Assembly: GCA_015039365.1 (NCBI GenBank)
Contig: WION01000015.1
Coordinates: 186,001 to 250,000 of the forward strand
Direction of reading: 5' to 3'
DNA from: Amanita rubescens
Taxonomy: Eukaryota > Basidiomycota > Agaricomycetes > Agaricales > Amanitaceae
DNA: 64,000 nucleotides
In this document: piece after piece, positions 10,683-24,751 of the stretch
Layout: every line of letters begins with the position of its first letter
How positions within the stretch are numbered: the stretch's first letter is position 1
The notes under the pieces: model-generated
What the model was told of the DNA's origin: nothing
What the model saw: only the letters and a program-made list of their open reading frames with translations
The model's database searches: none
Made by a program: the position numbers and the translations under genes

Positions 10683-11276
10683 TATTTGTGGTGCTGTAAG
10701 TCTATTACGATTTTCTTCTTTATTCTTCAATATCTATCACGATCATGCGCTATGTATAGGTTTTCTTCGTTCTTTTGGATTCACGTGTAACATTATTTCT
10801 TGTCATATTCGCAATACCCCACAATTTTTTCTGGAGAAATGATCATTGACGACCAGCAGATATGAACGATCACTTGAACATCGTTACTGTACTCGACACG
10901 AAGGTAATGAAGATCAATAGCAATAGGGCAAAACATCGACGGAGATACAGCATATAATCAGCTACGAACGTCTTATCGGTACAAATAACAGTACAGGGGC
11001 CATGTTCCGTAGCGGTCCAGGAAGGCGTCTACGATCGCTTGTACGGCTCAGTGCATGTTCTTGGCCACACCTCCATGTACAAGTGACACTTACTTAGCCG
11101 TCAACGGTTTCATGGTCTTGATATCCACTTCCTTTCCGTCAAAAGCCCTCTCCGCCTCTATAATAATACATGTACGCAGGTTGCAAGCATGCACCAGGCG
11201 GCTTGGTACCCCGCTTTCTCCATAGAGCAACGAACGCAGCAACTGGTCACATAGATTGAGCAGAAGTGTCAGCAAG
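10683..11276. other. Convergent intergenic stretch
   Basis: Lies between the 3' ends of the BTB gene and SNF1. I see 3'-flank-like AT-rich sequence and no ORF with a domain. The open frame at 11090-11320 on the minus strand overlaps the SNF1 stop and has no recognisable content. Confidence 0.5.
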
Positions 11277-13538
<2,262 letters not shown>

Positions 13539-13820
13539 GACGGACGGATAGGAAGGTAGAGATGGAAGTGCGGGGGATAGGCGTGTTTGGTAGTTTGTTT
13601 GTTTGGTGTTTTTAGGGTTAGGGTAATGATGACCTCAGTTCTGTGGATGACAGATTCCGATGTGCCTGTCGATAAGATCAATCCAGACCTGCGCCCGTCT
13701 CGGTCATAGAACCACGCCACAATGCCTCTCCTCGGACTGCCGGAGATAAGCGTCAGTCAAGCAGAAAGAATATATTGATGGTAATCAACATAAGTAGTAA
13801 CGGTGGTATAGTAGCGCTCT

Positions 13821-14710
13821 TCATCCCTGGCTCCCCTTTGTTTGTTTTGGTTTCGAAAGACCACGAGCGATTCCAGTCATTGCAATGAAGCCCGCGAGCA
13901 TAGTCAATTGGAGCTCCATGACCTTCGTATTAAGATGTTCGTCCTGATAGTGATAGAGCCTTTGATGTACTAAGGCTTTATGCGCTACTTCGCACATCTC
14001 CTTGGCTACGCGATGAAGCTCTTCCACCTTATCTGGACTGTACCGCCCAGAATCCAGTTTATCAAGAATGGTATCATACGTCCACGCGATAGCCTTCCCG
14101 CGATAGTTATGCTTGTCAAGCCCTGTACACATCAGGTCACGGAAATGTGTAATTGCTCCTCGGGGTGTCGAAAGATCCATAGACGATGTGTCGACGTCAG
14201 ATTGTAGCAGGATGAGCGATGCAGCTTTCGTCTCTTTCGCAATCGCTGACAATTCTTTGGATGCAGCATAGGCGAAGCAAGCAAAAACTGCCTAGAGTCG
14301 TAAGTAAGATCCAGATTATGTGGATATTGTAGTCACCGAACAGCGCGAGCTTCCATTTGGACCTTGGAGTGCCGTCCTTCCTGTACCAAATCTTGGCAGC
14401 GAGCGTATTATTAGGTCGCGCAGAGAAAGACGAGTAGGTTCTATTCCCAAAGGAAAGTGGTGCTCTGGGTGCTCTTTCGACTGCAATGTGACGACATACA
14501 CTCAGACGGCGAAAACAGAGTTTCCCCAGCCTGGGCAAGGACGCCGACTTGCATTTTGGTATCTGTTCAAATTCAACCTTGGACAAATACAACACAACAC
14601 CCGCATGATCCGCCGGCGAACAAAAGCGATTGGTGGCCACCCAGAAACAAGGCGGTCTCCACAACCCTTTGAATATATAAGCATTTAAAACAACAGGCTC
14701 CTTTTCACCT
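13821..14710 (-). CDS. Uncharacterised small protein with a hydrophobic segment
   Basis: The 3' exon ends at 13821 and reads AVFACFAYAASKELSAIAKETKAAS and then a charged, helical C-terminal part (KLDSGRYSPDKVEELHRVAKEMCEVAHKALVHQ) finishing with a hydrophobic turn and KPKQTKGSQG. A 5' part around 14320-14450 contains YRKDGTPRSKWK. It seems to join to the 3' exon across an intron with acceptor ACTCTAG at about 14292, but I could not fix the donor with confidence, nor the start. It is divergent from the gene starting at 14729. I do not recognise the family. The hydrophobic segments suggest a membrane-associated protein. Confidence 0.5.
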
Positions 14711-14728
14711 ATCCAAGCCACCCCCACC

Positions 14729-16282
14729 ATGAGTGCCAGACGAAGCGCAGAGGAAAACAACCCTCAAACAAGATCATACTACCCCTGGTTATCAAGGTCA
14801 ATTCAAAGAATCCCCCCTAAACTTCATTTGACAAGGCATGACTTGAATAGCAACCACGGCAGCGATACCCGTTCAGGAGATGTCGACGACTTAATGGTAG
14901 GCTCTTCATGGTGTCAGGGAAGCGCAGACGCTCTCGTCAATGTTTACAGTCATCCGCTTAACTGGCTTAGTGACGTACCTGACTGGCCCCCTATTACGTT
15001 CCGCTTCAATTCACCGCCATTCAAAATGCCGGCCAAAGGTCCCTTCAATTTTACTTCTGGCTCAGACACGTCTTTCAAGACCCACCGCCCAAAGTCTTTG
15101 CTTGACATTGCTGTCCCAGGTCCAGCTGCTTCTGAACTGACCCTTATCGACACCTTACTTGGGCCCCACGTTTGTAACACCAGATTCTCCAACGTCGAGC
15201 TCTCTGCACCAGTTGCTGGCTGAGACAACTAGTAACGACATTTCCGCGTCGTCTACCATAGGAGCGCCCGGCGAATCAAAAAGTTATGCACAACAGCCTG
15301 CTACCCAACAACGTGCCTTGAACCCATTCCTTATCACATTCCGACATCATGTTCCCTCCCTTGGCAGCGTCATCGATACTCTCCTCGACGATAAATCTTC
15401 CCTCAAACTCGAAGTAGATGCCATGGGTTGTGCTCATCTTCCCGCATCAGAATTTAAACTGACGCTGGAATCTGACTTGTAACTTTCACTATGAATTCTG
15501 GGACGGCTTCTACCAGTACGGTTGTTCTCTTTCAACTTTAATACAACTGGTTAATTGACCGACTGTATCTTTCGCAGGGCACAAGCATTATTTGCCGATC
15601 GATTTAACTCTCCTTCTAGACCCCGAACGCGCGCATCTGTACGATTTTTATGCTCTCGCTACGCCCTTCATAACCAAGATAGCCATTCGCCTGAGTTCCG
15701 TCACCGTACCCTACACGCTTCACACGACTCACGCCCAAGCCACCACTTCCAGTCTTCGACCAAGATACTAACATCTCCTCAACCCAAACCTACACAACTT
15801 CCTACCGAGGCTCCATTCTAAAACCGCCGCCAAAAGAGGGGGAAGAACCCGAAGCCTTCATACTTTCCAAAGGCATCTACCTCGCCTCTAATTGGGAGAG
15901 AATACCCCTTGGGACTATTGACACGCTTTCGTCCGAATTGGAAGAGAAAGACAAGAAAAAATCCAAGCGTGGCTTCACGCTACGAGCTTGGATACCCATC
16001 CCTACGAGTTTATTTGAGAACAGAGAAACATGCACGTTTCGTATCGATGCGCGTACGTGGATCGAAGATCCTTATAGCGACAATGGCCAAGGTTTTCAAG
16101 TTTCAAAACCCAGGAGGCGTAGGCAGGAAATGGGAAAGAATGGGTTGATGTGGGGGATTGGCCGTTTTCCTGAAGAGGATCATCTGAAATCCTCACTGGC
16201 TGGAACTGGCCGCGAGAGGATGGTGGAAGGTTCGAGAGTTGTGACTGTTTCGCATTTGCAGAGAAGACGGGATATGCCGTGA
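14729..16282 (+). CDS. Uncharacterised basidiomycete protein, frames discontinuous
   Basis: A TATA-like box (ATATATAAGC, about 14673) precedes the ATG at 14729. Coding sequence is clear in several blocks. 14729-15160 has FRFNSPPFKMPAKGPFNFTSGSD. 15160-15480 has NPFLITFRHHVPSLGSVIDTLL and KLEVDAMGCAHLPASEFKL. After about 15485 comes FHYEFWDGFYQY, a short intron to about 15578 and GHKHYLPIDLTLLLDPERAHLYDFYAL. The last block, 15830-16282, has RAWIPIPTSLFENRETCTFRIDARTW. Between the first and second blocks (near 15160) and near 15475 the frame shifts by one base without good splice signals, so it is either damaged or carries sequence errors. Function unknown; I see no signal peptide or membrane segment. 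Confidence 0.5.
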
Positions 16283-16582
16283 ATATTGCTTTTTTGCATA
16301 TATCGCATAACGTATAGCATTTCTATTTTAAAAAAGTACTATATTATCGTATGCAGTAGTAATGGAGGTGCGAAGAGACATTCGATGCATTAAAAGGTCT
16401 AGCTCTATTTCTCGATAATTAAGATATAACTAATACTGTATAAAGTCTGTTGCATCTATGATGTGATTTCTCTTACTTTTCTCATCCCGATCTAGGACAC
16501 CGAGTAATGGGGCGCCCCAAACCCAACTCGTGGAGTCTCCGAGTTTGCATCAAATACCGTATATACGTTCATCATAAACCTA

Positions 16583-18070
16583 TCAAGCCATTATTAGTCT
16601 CAAATGTCTCTTGCGGGAAAATAGCAGAAAACCGTACCAGGCGCCCAATATCCATCTCCTCCTAGTCAACCTCGAATCTTCCTGAATAACCCCCGCACAC
16701 ATCGCCGGATTCGACGTCAACTGTTCAAGTTTAAAACTTTTTTTATCATCGTTAAATACGCCGTGCTTTCCAAGACCAAAAAAAAAAAAAAACTTACTTT
16801 TCGGGACGAAAGAACCCATTTTTTATTTTCCCACTGAAAACTCACGCTCGGCACCTTGTCACAAGGGTAAACATAGAAACCATGTATCTTCTGGTGCTTC
16901 CACTCCCATCGACACGTAGACAAGTTTCACTTCTTCCCGCGGACCTCTTATAAAAGCTGTTCTGATATCAATCGCGGCAGTGGACACCCAATATCAACCC
17001 ATTTTCGTTATTCACATTAATTTGTCCACCTGGAATGAACCAATAAAAAGGATAATCGAAACCTCTGAGTTTGGCGGTATAAACTCGACTATACTGAATA
17101 TCACCAGTGTAAAAGTCCCTGTCGGTCCCACCGAGGTGAAGCTCGGATTGACTTCTTGAAAGGTAGAATGCGAAAATGGGCTTGGAAATGACGTTTTCTA
17201 AAACGGCGTTGTGAATAAAGGAAGGTTTCCCAACTCTGGAAGAAAGTGCGGGATGGGCGAGGCCAAGGATGCTAAAACAGAATGAATAATTTGGTGACGA
17301 AGGGATGATGATGATAGCGTACCCTCCGTAAAACCGGGGTTGGGGTGGCACACCCGACAGTTTCGTCGTACCCACAAAATATTGTTCCGTCAACTTGAAT
17401 TCAGTGCCCGCAAAAGTCATAGTATCTCTATACGTCTCTCCCTTTGCAGTCACACCGCCGCGACATGGAAGTTGAAAAGTCCTTGAGGCGATTTTATCTG
17501 CTGTCCCTGATTTACTTGGATCATATTTCCGTTGAGTCTGGTATTCTTTGTTTTTGAATTCCGTCGTGAAAACCCACGAGTCTGATGAACTCGTGTCGAT
17601 CATGACAGGGAATTGTTGAGGAGGGGTCCCCACGCCGATCGGTATAAGCCACGTATTTCGTTGCCTAATGAGCGATATAGAAATCGGTTTTTCGTAAATA
17701 GGTTCCCGAGAAGCCGGCCTCTCGGGAAGTGGTTTATTAAAATCGGGTTTCTCAGCTGTTGGAGTGTGTTTTTCCCGGCGAAGGAACTGGGAAAAAGATT
17801 TATGGTTAATACCCGCCGTGGTACAGAGAAAAAACTACGAACATCACTAATTTCCCTTGCTACAAGGCCGTGCACCAAATAAGTCATATTTCTTTCATGC
17901 TCAGGAACGGCCAAGGACCAGGCGTGGTTCGAGTTATTGCGATTAGCCTGACCTTTTCCGTCGGTCCACGTTAGATTACTTTGAGCAGTAGGCGTATGGT
18001 GGAATTGAACAACGATAAAAAAGGTAACAATTGTCGTCACCAAAAATGTCGGCCAAAAGATGTTCGACAT
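16583..18070 (-). pseudogene. Aspartic protease (A1 family) copy with lost catalytic motif and broken frames
   Basis: The order of an A1 (pepsin-like) protease is recognisable on the minus strand. An N-terminal membrane or signal segment (IFWPTFLVTTIVTFFIVVQF) is followed by a prosegment-like part, then IGVGTPPQQFPVMIDTSSSDSWV around the first active-site Asp. A 'flap' region with YRDTMTFAGTEF comes next, then an intron before ILGLAHPALSS, then [19 protein letters not shown]. Where the second active site is expected the frame is lost (stop at 16968), and the shifted continuation reads AAIDIRTAFIRGP instead of the family's IDSGTT. A second shift follows before FYVYPCDKVPSVSF. DTS instead of DTG plus IDIRT instead of IDSGT argue that it is not an active protease even apart from the frame breaks. 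Paralogues: 20749-22194 and 33361-34868. Confidence 0.75.
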
Positions 18071-18271
18071 GAAGGATCTGAGAAGCTAACGGAAGGCTGC
18101 GGATGGGGATGGGTTTTAAATCCTCTGACTTGGCTCTTCAGGTTTATTCGGTTTATTATTCCCGTTGTTACGCGTGCCTTATCGCGGCGAGTACACGGAG
18201 AGAGGGCTCAGGATATGGCGGTGCTGATCGGATTAACCTCTGTTGCAAGTTGCAACTCGCGAGACCAGAAA

Positions 18272-18613
18272 TCATATCCATGATCCGTTAGTTTGTTGGC
18301 ATCTATATCCTGGCGTCCCGCTGAATCCAAGTCCCGAAAAATAGCTTCCCATAAGCAAGAGAAGATTAGGAACGCGCTTTTCAAACGTGTCTGTTAACGT
18401 TCGAGCACGCCCGAAGCACCCGATGTTTCGCACATCGCCACGTTCGCCACGAGAGTTTTTCGCTTCCATTCCTTTGCTCGAAACGCCGCCAAGGCCGAAG
18501 CCGTAATGGAGCGAGAGATTATCGATTAGGGCAGAGGGCAACGTTCCAGCTTGGTGGTACGAGTCTTGGCATTCAACGTACATCACATAGTCCGAAACAG
18601 CTAGGAAAGCCAT
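18272..18613 (-). CDS. Hypothetical short ORF
   Basis: Open frame of 113 residues between the aspartic protease pseudogene and the EPT1/CPT1 gene. It has a hydrophobic start, one internal Cys pair and a Gly/Ser-rich middle, without any domain I recognise. It could be a small gene or a chance ORF in a 750-base intergenic stretch. Low confidence. Confidence 0.2.
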   Translation of the reverse strand: MAFLAVSDYVMYVECQDSYHQAGTLPSALIDNLSLHYGFGLGGVSSKGMEAKNSRGERGDVRNIGCFGRARTLTDTFEKRVPNLLLLMGSYFSGLGFSGTPGYRCQQTNGSWI

Positions 18614-18820
18614 GATAGAGCGAGGAGGCTAGCCAAGTCGATCGGATGACGGTAAACTTGAAATGAACTTCAATCAAACGCGATATCAGTGACATAAATC
18701 TCCGAAACTACTAGTTAATAGAACTAAGCTCTAAAAGCAATACTAAGGGAATACGTAGGTATAAACGTCTAAACAATCATATAGTATATCATATTTCTAT
18801 CAGTCTAAGTGCGTGGTTTG

Positions 18821-20577
18821 TCACATTTTTCTTTTACCTCCCACCGGTAACAGCCCGTTGGTATGATGTCCGTTCGCATGCCCGTTCGTATGGCCATTCG
18901 TATAGCCATTCGTATAGCCATTCAAACCATTATGCAAACCATTCGCACTGGCACCATGCGACGAGCCATTCATCTGAATCGCACTGGTCACATCGGCAGC
19001 GCGCCTCCACACCCCCTTTTCGTCCTTCTTTCTAACCGTGAAACAGGCAATACCGAGATACTCGGTCACCTCCCTGATCACTTTATAGCAGAATCTAGTA
19101 TAAATAAAGACCGAGACGAGGAGGGCGAAGTAGACCAAGGCAGCCGTGCGAGGTCTATCGTATTGGATCAACGGGCGGCTGAATGGTAGAACGCATCAGA
19201 GTTGTTTTAGAAAAAAGAGGGGGAGGAAACGCACATTCCGAAGAGTCTAGGTAGGGAAGCGTCGAGTGCTCCTAATAGGGTGACGAGCCAAATGTTGTCC
19301 CACATGGGAAAAGGCATTTTGGTTACGTGGCTTAGGATCATTCGGCCTACTTGGTGGGCGAATTGGAGGCCCCAGGCAGAGATGAAGGGTAGGAAGAGGG
19401 GTGAATGGAGGATAGGTGAAGGGGCTGATCTAGATTGGGATAACCAGAGCAAATGGGCGAATGGCGGGAATAGGAAAGGGAGGAGAAGGAGAAGAGGGTG
19501 TAGAATTGATCCGTGACCTTCGGTGTAAGAATGTGAGGAACGTCGAGACCTGGCGACGTTGTGGTATGATGTAATGATGTTGAAGGCTAGGCATGCTCCG
19601 CCAAAAAGCATAAATACGACGTTGAGTGGAAGGCCATGAAGGGGCATATTGAGGAAGGGGACATGAACTTTAGGGGGGAGATGGTAAAGGAAGGGGAGAA
19701 AAGTGCCGAGAGTTTGATCCCAGAAGGCAGGTCCAAATATGCCAGTGAAGATGTAAATAGTGATTATCATGATGATACCCTCGACGGGGCCAGAGAAGAC
19801 GCCTAGGTATAGCTGACCTGAAATGGATTGAGTGACGATTCGGCGATAAAAAGGAGGAGAACCAACCCGTGTGGTATTCTTCCCATGTTGTAAGGTAAAA
19901 GTTGGCGTGAGTTGCGATGAGCGAGGCAACGGTCCACCATGATCTGCCCAGATTGAGTGCATATGAGGCTAGAATGACTTCTAGCTGTGTTGTATGTGAG
20001 ACACGGTAAAAGCTTAGGTGTGATGGGCTTACCGTTGTATTCAACGCGTCGCAGCCTGGAGGTGGATTGCATTAGGCATGGGACGCAACAAAGGGGGGGA
20101 AAACGTACCGTGGTCAAACATTTCGCCTAGGGGACCAGCCATGGAAGTCCGTCTTGCCTGCTTTCTTCACCTTGGTCGCCTCAGTTTCTATAGAATAGAT
20201 ACGTTATCTTACCCATCGATCGCATCTAAGCTTTGGTAGGCGAATAATCCGATGGCCCAGGTAAAGTAGAGCCAATTGGGAGGGGGTGATGGTGCGCCAT
20301 GTTTTTGGGTGAGGTATTCACGGTCATAATAAAGCAAAGAGATAAAGTTGAGAAAGACAATGGAAAGGCCCGTTAATGTGATCTAATCAAGCTGGTAAGC
20401 CGAGAAAAAAGGCTTGAATGGACAACGTACTGTATTTGGAGCTACAGAGCGCGGCCAGAGTGTGATGAGCCAGTTCCAGTATGGACTGAGGACATATCGG
20501 GAGAAGAAGGACTTGTCGACGCCTTTGTAAGAGTACTTTTCAAGATTCGAGATGAATTGCGACGGAATAAGTTCCAT
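18821..20577 (-). CDS. EPT1: CDP-alcohol phosphotransferase (choline/ethanolamine phosphotransferase)
   Basis: Starts at 20577 with YSYKGVDKSFFSRYVLSPYWNWLITLWPRSVAPNT, the hallmark N-terminus of the yeast CPT1/EPT1 and human CEPT1 family. The catalytic CDP-alcohol phosphotransferase motif D-G-x2-A-R-x8-G-x3-D-x3-D is present as [23 protein letters not shown] and is interrupted by an intron after the first Asp-Gly codons (GATGG|GTAAGA). Several hydrophobic helices follow (VEGIIMIITIYIFTGIFG, VVFMLFGGACLAFNII, LLLLLPFLFPPFAHLLW and others). The enzyme transfers phosphocholine or phosphoethanolamine from the CDP form to diacylglycerol in the ER/Golgi membrane. The C-terminus carries a low-complexity Asn-Gly repeat (NGYTNGHTNGHANGHHTNG, about 18860-18945). 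At least five exons. CPT1 and EPT1 activities cannot be separated from sequence alone. Confidence 0.92.
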
Positions 20578-20748
20578 TTCCCGAGTCCGTAGCAGCCAAC
20601 GAACTGTGGAGGAAAAAAGTGCGTACGTGGGAGTAATTACTAATTAGCACCCCTGAGCGTAGCCTGCGCTTTCAGCCACACGCGCGCGTACTCCACAACC
20701 AATTCATTTTTTATACGACGGTAAAGTAAATTCTTCTACTTCTGAGAC

Positions 20749-22194
20749 ATGCTCTTGACAATCTTCATTTCTGTTCTAGTATTCTTTATAACTGCACAGG
20801 GATTCTCCACAGTCCCTCTCCGCGGTCGAACCAGTCTGACACGCGAAAATGGCGTGTTTGACTATAACAAGGCTCTTCGTGACATAACTAGCGCCAAAAA
20901 CAAGCACAGGCAAAATCTAATCAATCTTGAGCGCAATCTGGGCAGAGAGGCTTCTCTACATGTGCGCCAATCTGGCTCAGAGCCTCTCACGGATGAAAAC
21001 CAGGATACGGAATGGGCAGGCACAGTTTCTATCGGCACGCCCTCTCAAATGTTCCTTGTCGACTTTGACACTGGCTCCTCCGACCTCTGGGTTCCCTCTA
21101 CCAACTGCAACGCCTCAGCCTGTCAATCAAAAAACTGAGTACGATGCGTCCAACTCAAACACATCAAAGCTTCAATCTGGATCTTTTTCCATCCAATACG
21201 GAGACGGGTCGCAAGTAAAAGGAAACATCTACAGAGACACAGTCAGTGTCGCAGGTGTGAAAGCTACGGGGCAGTACTTTGCAGCTGCAACGAACATATC
21301 GTTCTCCTTTGCCGACACTTCAGTTGACGGGTAAGCGATTTTATACCTTTTCGAATCCTCATCATCTCATCATTGCCTAGGATTCTCGGCCTAGCTTTCC
21401 AAGGAATCTCTAACCTCCACCAACCACCCTTCTTCCAAACTGCTTCATCTCAAGGGAACGTTTCTCCCTCCTCATTCGCCTTCTTCCTTTCCTCCAACAA
21501 CTCTGAGCTCCATCTCGGCGGGACCAACAAAACACTCTACACAGGATCTATAGAGTATCACACAATAGTCAATACTTCCTCGTCCTCCGTCCTCCTCCTC
21601 CTCCTCCCCCACTCCTCATCGTCGTCGCAACCCGACATTCTGGCAACTAACCAACGCCAGCATCAATGTCAACTCTTCCTCAGCCGTCCTCTCCTCCTTC
21701 GACACCATAATCGACAGCGGAACAACGATCATAGTCGGCCCTCCAGATGCCGTCAACGACGTTTACAACGCCGTTCCTGATAGCGAAGTTTTCGATGAAT
21801 CAAATGGGCTGTATGCCTTTCCATGTGACGCGGTACCGGAAGTGAGTTTTACGTGGGATAATGGATCGAATTGGGTGATCAGCTCGAACAAGTGAATGGT
21901 TTTTTTTTTTTAAAATATCTCGTTTTTGCTGAATGTTGTTTTTAACTAGTTTTAATTTGGGTCAAACGATGGAAGGGAGTGAGATGTGTGTTGGTGCGAT
22001 TATAGGGATGGATTTGGGGTTGGGGAAAAATGTTTGGTTGTTAGGTGATAGGTACGTGGAAGCGGCCGTGATCTGGATGGGAGGCTGACGGCGTTTTGAC
22101 TAGTTTTATGAAGAATGTATACACGGTGTTTGATACGGGGAATAGTTCGGTTGGGTTTGCGAAGCTTTCGAAGAATGCTACTAGTCAAAAATAA
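20749..22194 (+). CDS. Secreted aspartic protease, A1 family, with frame changes
   Basis: Signal peptide at the start ([18 protein letters not shown]), then a prosegment with many charged residues. [28 protein letters not shown] carries the first catalytic Asp. The flap region [23 protein letters not shown] leads to a phase-conserved intron (G|GTAAGC to TTGCCTAG at about 21330-21380) before [11 protein letters not shown]. The second catalytic motif [15 protein letters not shown] is at about 21700-21745. The last two introns precede [18 protein letters not shown] and [21 protein letters not shown]. Two single-base register changes are visible: in an A6 run at about 21128-21133, and within the (TCC)n stretch at about 21570-21630. 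All catalytic residues are kept, so a recent break or sequence error fits best. The role is extracellular protein degradation. Confidence 0.8.
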
Positions 22195-22466
22195 CGTTCG
22201 CATATCGGGTTTTGCATGTAATAGCGTATAGCAAGTACTAATGGGGTTTAACCTGTGACTCAACGTCGACGCGTGTAGGCATACTCACGGAGTAGCAAGT
22301 GGAAGGCGACACTATGGAGAGTGCGAGAGCTAGGGTGAGGATACCGTTCATAAGGGATCGCACGTACATGAGTAACTTATGCTATTTCGTATTGGGCATA
22401 AAAAAAACTACAAGTCAGCCATAGTTTTCCTCGGCTGTACCATCCCAGCTTGTATTACCTTCTTGT

Positions 22467-23295
22467 TCACAGGATCTCCATCTCTCGTGCAGCGGAAATG
22501 AATTTTCTGGACCACATCGGCTTTAAAGTAAGTGACAACATGCCTACTGACGAGTTTCCAAAATCGTTATGAGTAGTTCTAGTGAAACGGTTTTCAAGAT
22601 TCATGGTGGCATCGTACTTGGTGTCAGGAATCTTTTCTCTCATCCAATCTTGGTCTTCAATTATTGGAGGTATATTGAGAGGATTTGTGGCAAAGGGATT
22701 ATGGCCCCGTACACGCCATTCGTGAATGACAAAGATTGACAATTTAATAGCTTTACGAAATCGCGCGGCTTCTTCCTCGGTCATAATTGATGAAAATGAA
22801 TTTCCTTTGCTGTTTGCTAATCCGAATTACATGACAGTCGCGGGTATGATTAGACTTGGCTCACTTCGGGAACATACCGTATGAAGAAGCGGTATTTATC
22901 AAATGCTTTGCGGTGGTTAGGACACAGCGAAAGACCATTTCGCGGCTCGTGTTCGACATTTTTTGCTGTCGCAGGGATATAATTCCATCTCTTGAGATCC
23001 GCCACTTGTGACATTCGCTAAGCTGTTAGCAGAGTTGATAATACCAAAAGGGCTGTCTTAGGTTCCGATTGAGGAATTATATGACAAGGCCGCAAACAAC
23101 ACAACGATCCTCGACCCTCAGATCCAGACCTATGCGGAAGGCAGTGGATGTGCCAGAACTTTCAGATATCGAACGTGCTTCAAGGAGAAATCCTGGGGGC
23201 GGTTCATTGGGAGAGGAATCAAAGGGAGAGCAGGCATGATGATAGACTTTTGTCAAACAACTACGCATCGGGGAGTGACTCGGCTCCCGCAACAC
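22467..23295 (-). pseudogene. HNH nuclease-like gene, copy A, broken in the first Cys/His block
   Basis: Tandem copy of the gene at 23601-24502. The N-terminal part (NEPPPGFLLEARSISESSGTSTAFRIGLDLR) and RCVVCG match, but about 16 bases are missing between TGCGG and TTGTCATATAATTCC near 23095, removing the first His motif in frame. The later block EHEPRNGLSLCPNHRKAFDKYRFFIRYVPE is readable, with NHR where copy B has NHH. The C-terminal exon (KLSIFVIHEWRVRGHNPFATNPLNI) is open. The 16-base gap is not a multiple of three, so a normal product is not expected. Confidence 0.7.
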
Positions 23296-23600
23296 TCACG
23301 CGTCTAATGCCCATAAAGCTCGACGTCGTTCAGTGTTTCAGAGCCCAATATGAGCGTACCTATGCACTATATCAGTATCAATGCGAAGGAAGCGACGACG
23401 TGGTCAAGTACTCGTAGCAGGTGGAAATGGTCGCCGTGTTATGCCACGTTATTTTGCAGAAAAAGCGCAAAGGACAGGGGAGGACCGGATATGGACCATG
23501 GTACCAATGATGGTGGAGTGACGGCACCGGTTACCGGCAAACTGTTCATAAGGGATCGCATGTACACACAAATCCAATTTCGTATTGGGCATAAGAAAAA

Positions 23601-24502
23601 TTACAAGGCTGTACCGTCCCGGTTTATACGACCTTCTTGTTCACAGGCTTTCCATGACGCCGACTCTCGTGTAGCAGAAAGGATTTTCTCAATGACATCG
23701 TCATTTAAAGCAACTGACCTCATGCCAGCAGGAGGTTCGCCCGACGAGTTTCCAGTACCATTATCAGTGGTTCTAGTGAAAGGGTCATCAGGATTCATGG
23801 TGGGATCGTGCTCGATGTCAGAAATCTTTTCTTTCATCCAATCTTGGTCTTCAATCATTGAAGATATATTGAGAGGATCTGTGGCGAAGGGATAGAAGCC
23901 CCGTACACGCCATTCATGAATGAGAAGGATTGAGGGGAAGGGTGAATATCGATGGTCTACATCCAATTTGATAGCTTTACCATGGAAAATTGCGTCGTCT
24001 TCTCCTTGGCTGTAATTAACGAAAACGAATTTCCTTTGCTGTTTGCTAATTATTATGACGGCCGCGGATATGATTAGACTTGACTCACCTCGGGAACATA
24101 ACGTATGAAGAAGCGGTGGGCATCGAATAATCCGTGGTGGTTAGGACACAGCGAAAGACCATTTCGCGGCTCGTGCTCGACAGGTTTCGCTGTCGCAGAA
24201 ATATAATTCCTTCTCCTGAGATCCTCCCACTTGCGACGTTTGCTTATAAGCTATTAGCAGAATTGATAGTACCAGAAGGACCCCACCATCGTATATTCCG
24301 ATTTAGGAATTATATGACAATGCTTCACGGTACGATAACCGCAAACAAGACAACGCTTCTGATCTCTCAGATTCAGACCTCTGTGGAAGGCGGCAGTGGA
24401 TGTGCCAGAACTTTCATTGTCAGATATTGAACGTTCTTCAGGGAGAAATCCCGGGGGCGGTTGATTGGGAAGAGGGAGAGGAATCAGAGGTAGAACAGGC
24501 AT
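23601..24502 (-). CDS. HNH nuclease domain protein, copy B
   Basis: Two introns. Exon 1 (24502 to about 24290) gives a Pro/Ser-rich start and RCLVCGYRTVKHCHIIPKSE, the first Cys/His block of an HNH finger. The second exon reads KRRKWEDLRRRNYISATAKPVEHEPRNGLSLCPNHHGLFDAHRFFIRYVPE, which contains the N and second H of the HNH signature and the CPNHH zinc ligands. After an intron (GTGAGTCAAG...CAAAG, about 24035-24090) comes KFVFVNYSQGEDDAIFHGKAIKLD and an IHEWRVRGFYPF tail. Proteins of this layout (CxxC-HIIP-EPRNGLxLCPNHH) are abundant in mushrooms and of unknown role; nuclease activity is inferred from the fold only. Its tandem partner (copy A) is disrupted. Confidence 0.75.
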
Positions 24503-24604
24503 GTTTAGAGGAGAGAAGGCCTTAATGTCTTTGTTTTGGACGTATTGTATGATACCCCCTATTTGGCGTTGTGTTGTCTGACGGCTTCTGGTCTTTGGCG
24601 TTGG

Positions 24605-24668
24605 TTCGCGAAGCTTTCGAAGAATACTACTAGTAGCACGTTCACAGTAAGTACTAACGGGGTTAAAC
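24605..24668 (+). repeat. Duplicated tail of the aspartic protease gene
   Basis: This segment (GCGAAGCTTTCGAAGAAT..., then AAGTACTAACGGGGTT) repeats the last codons and 3' flank of the protease gene at about 22157-22250. The two tails bracket the HNH gene pair in the same orientation, which suggests the HNH pair arose with a larger duplication event. Confidence 0.7.
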
Positions 24669-24751
24669 GACGATCAGAATGCCCTCCCACGCTCGGCAAG
24701 ATTGGCTCTAGATAGCGCCGCACACGACTAATCTTATCATCGAACACCATC

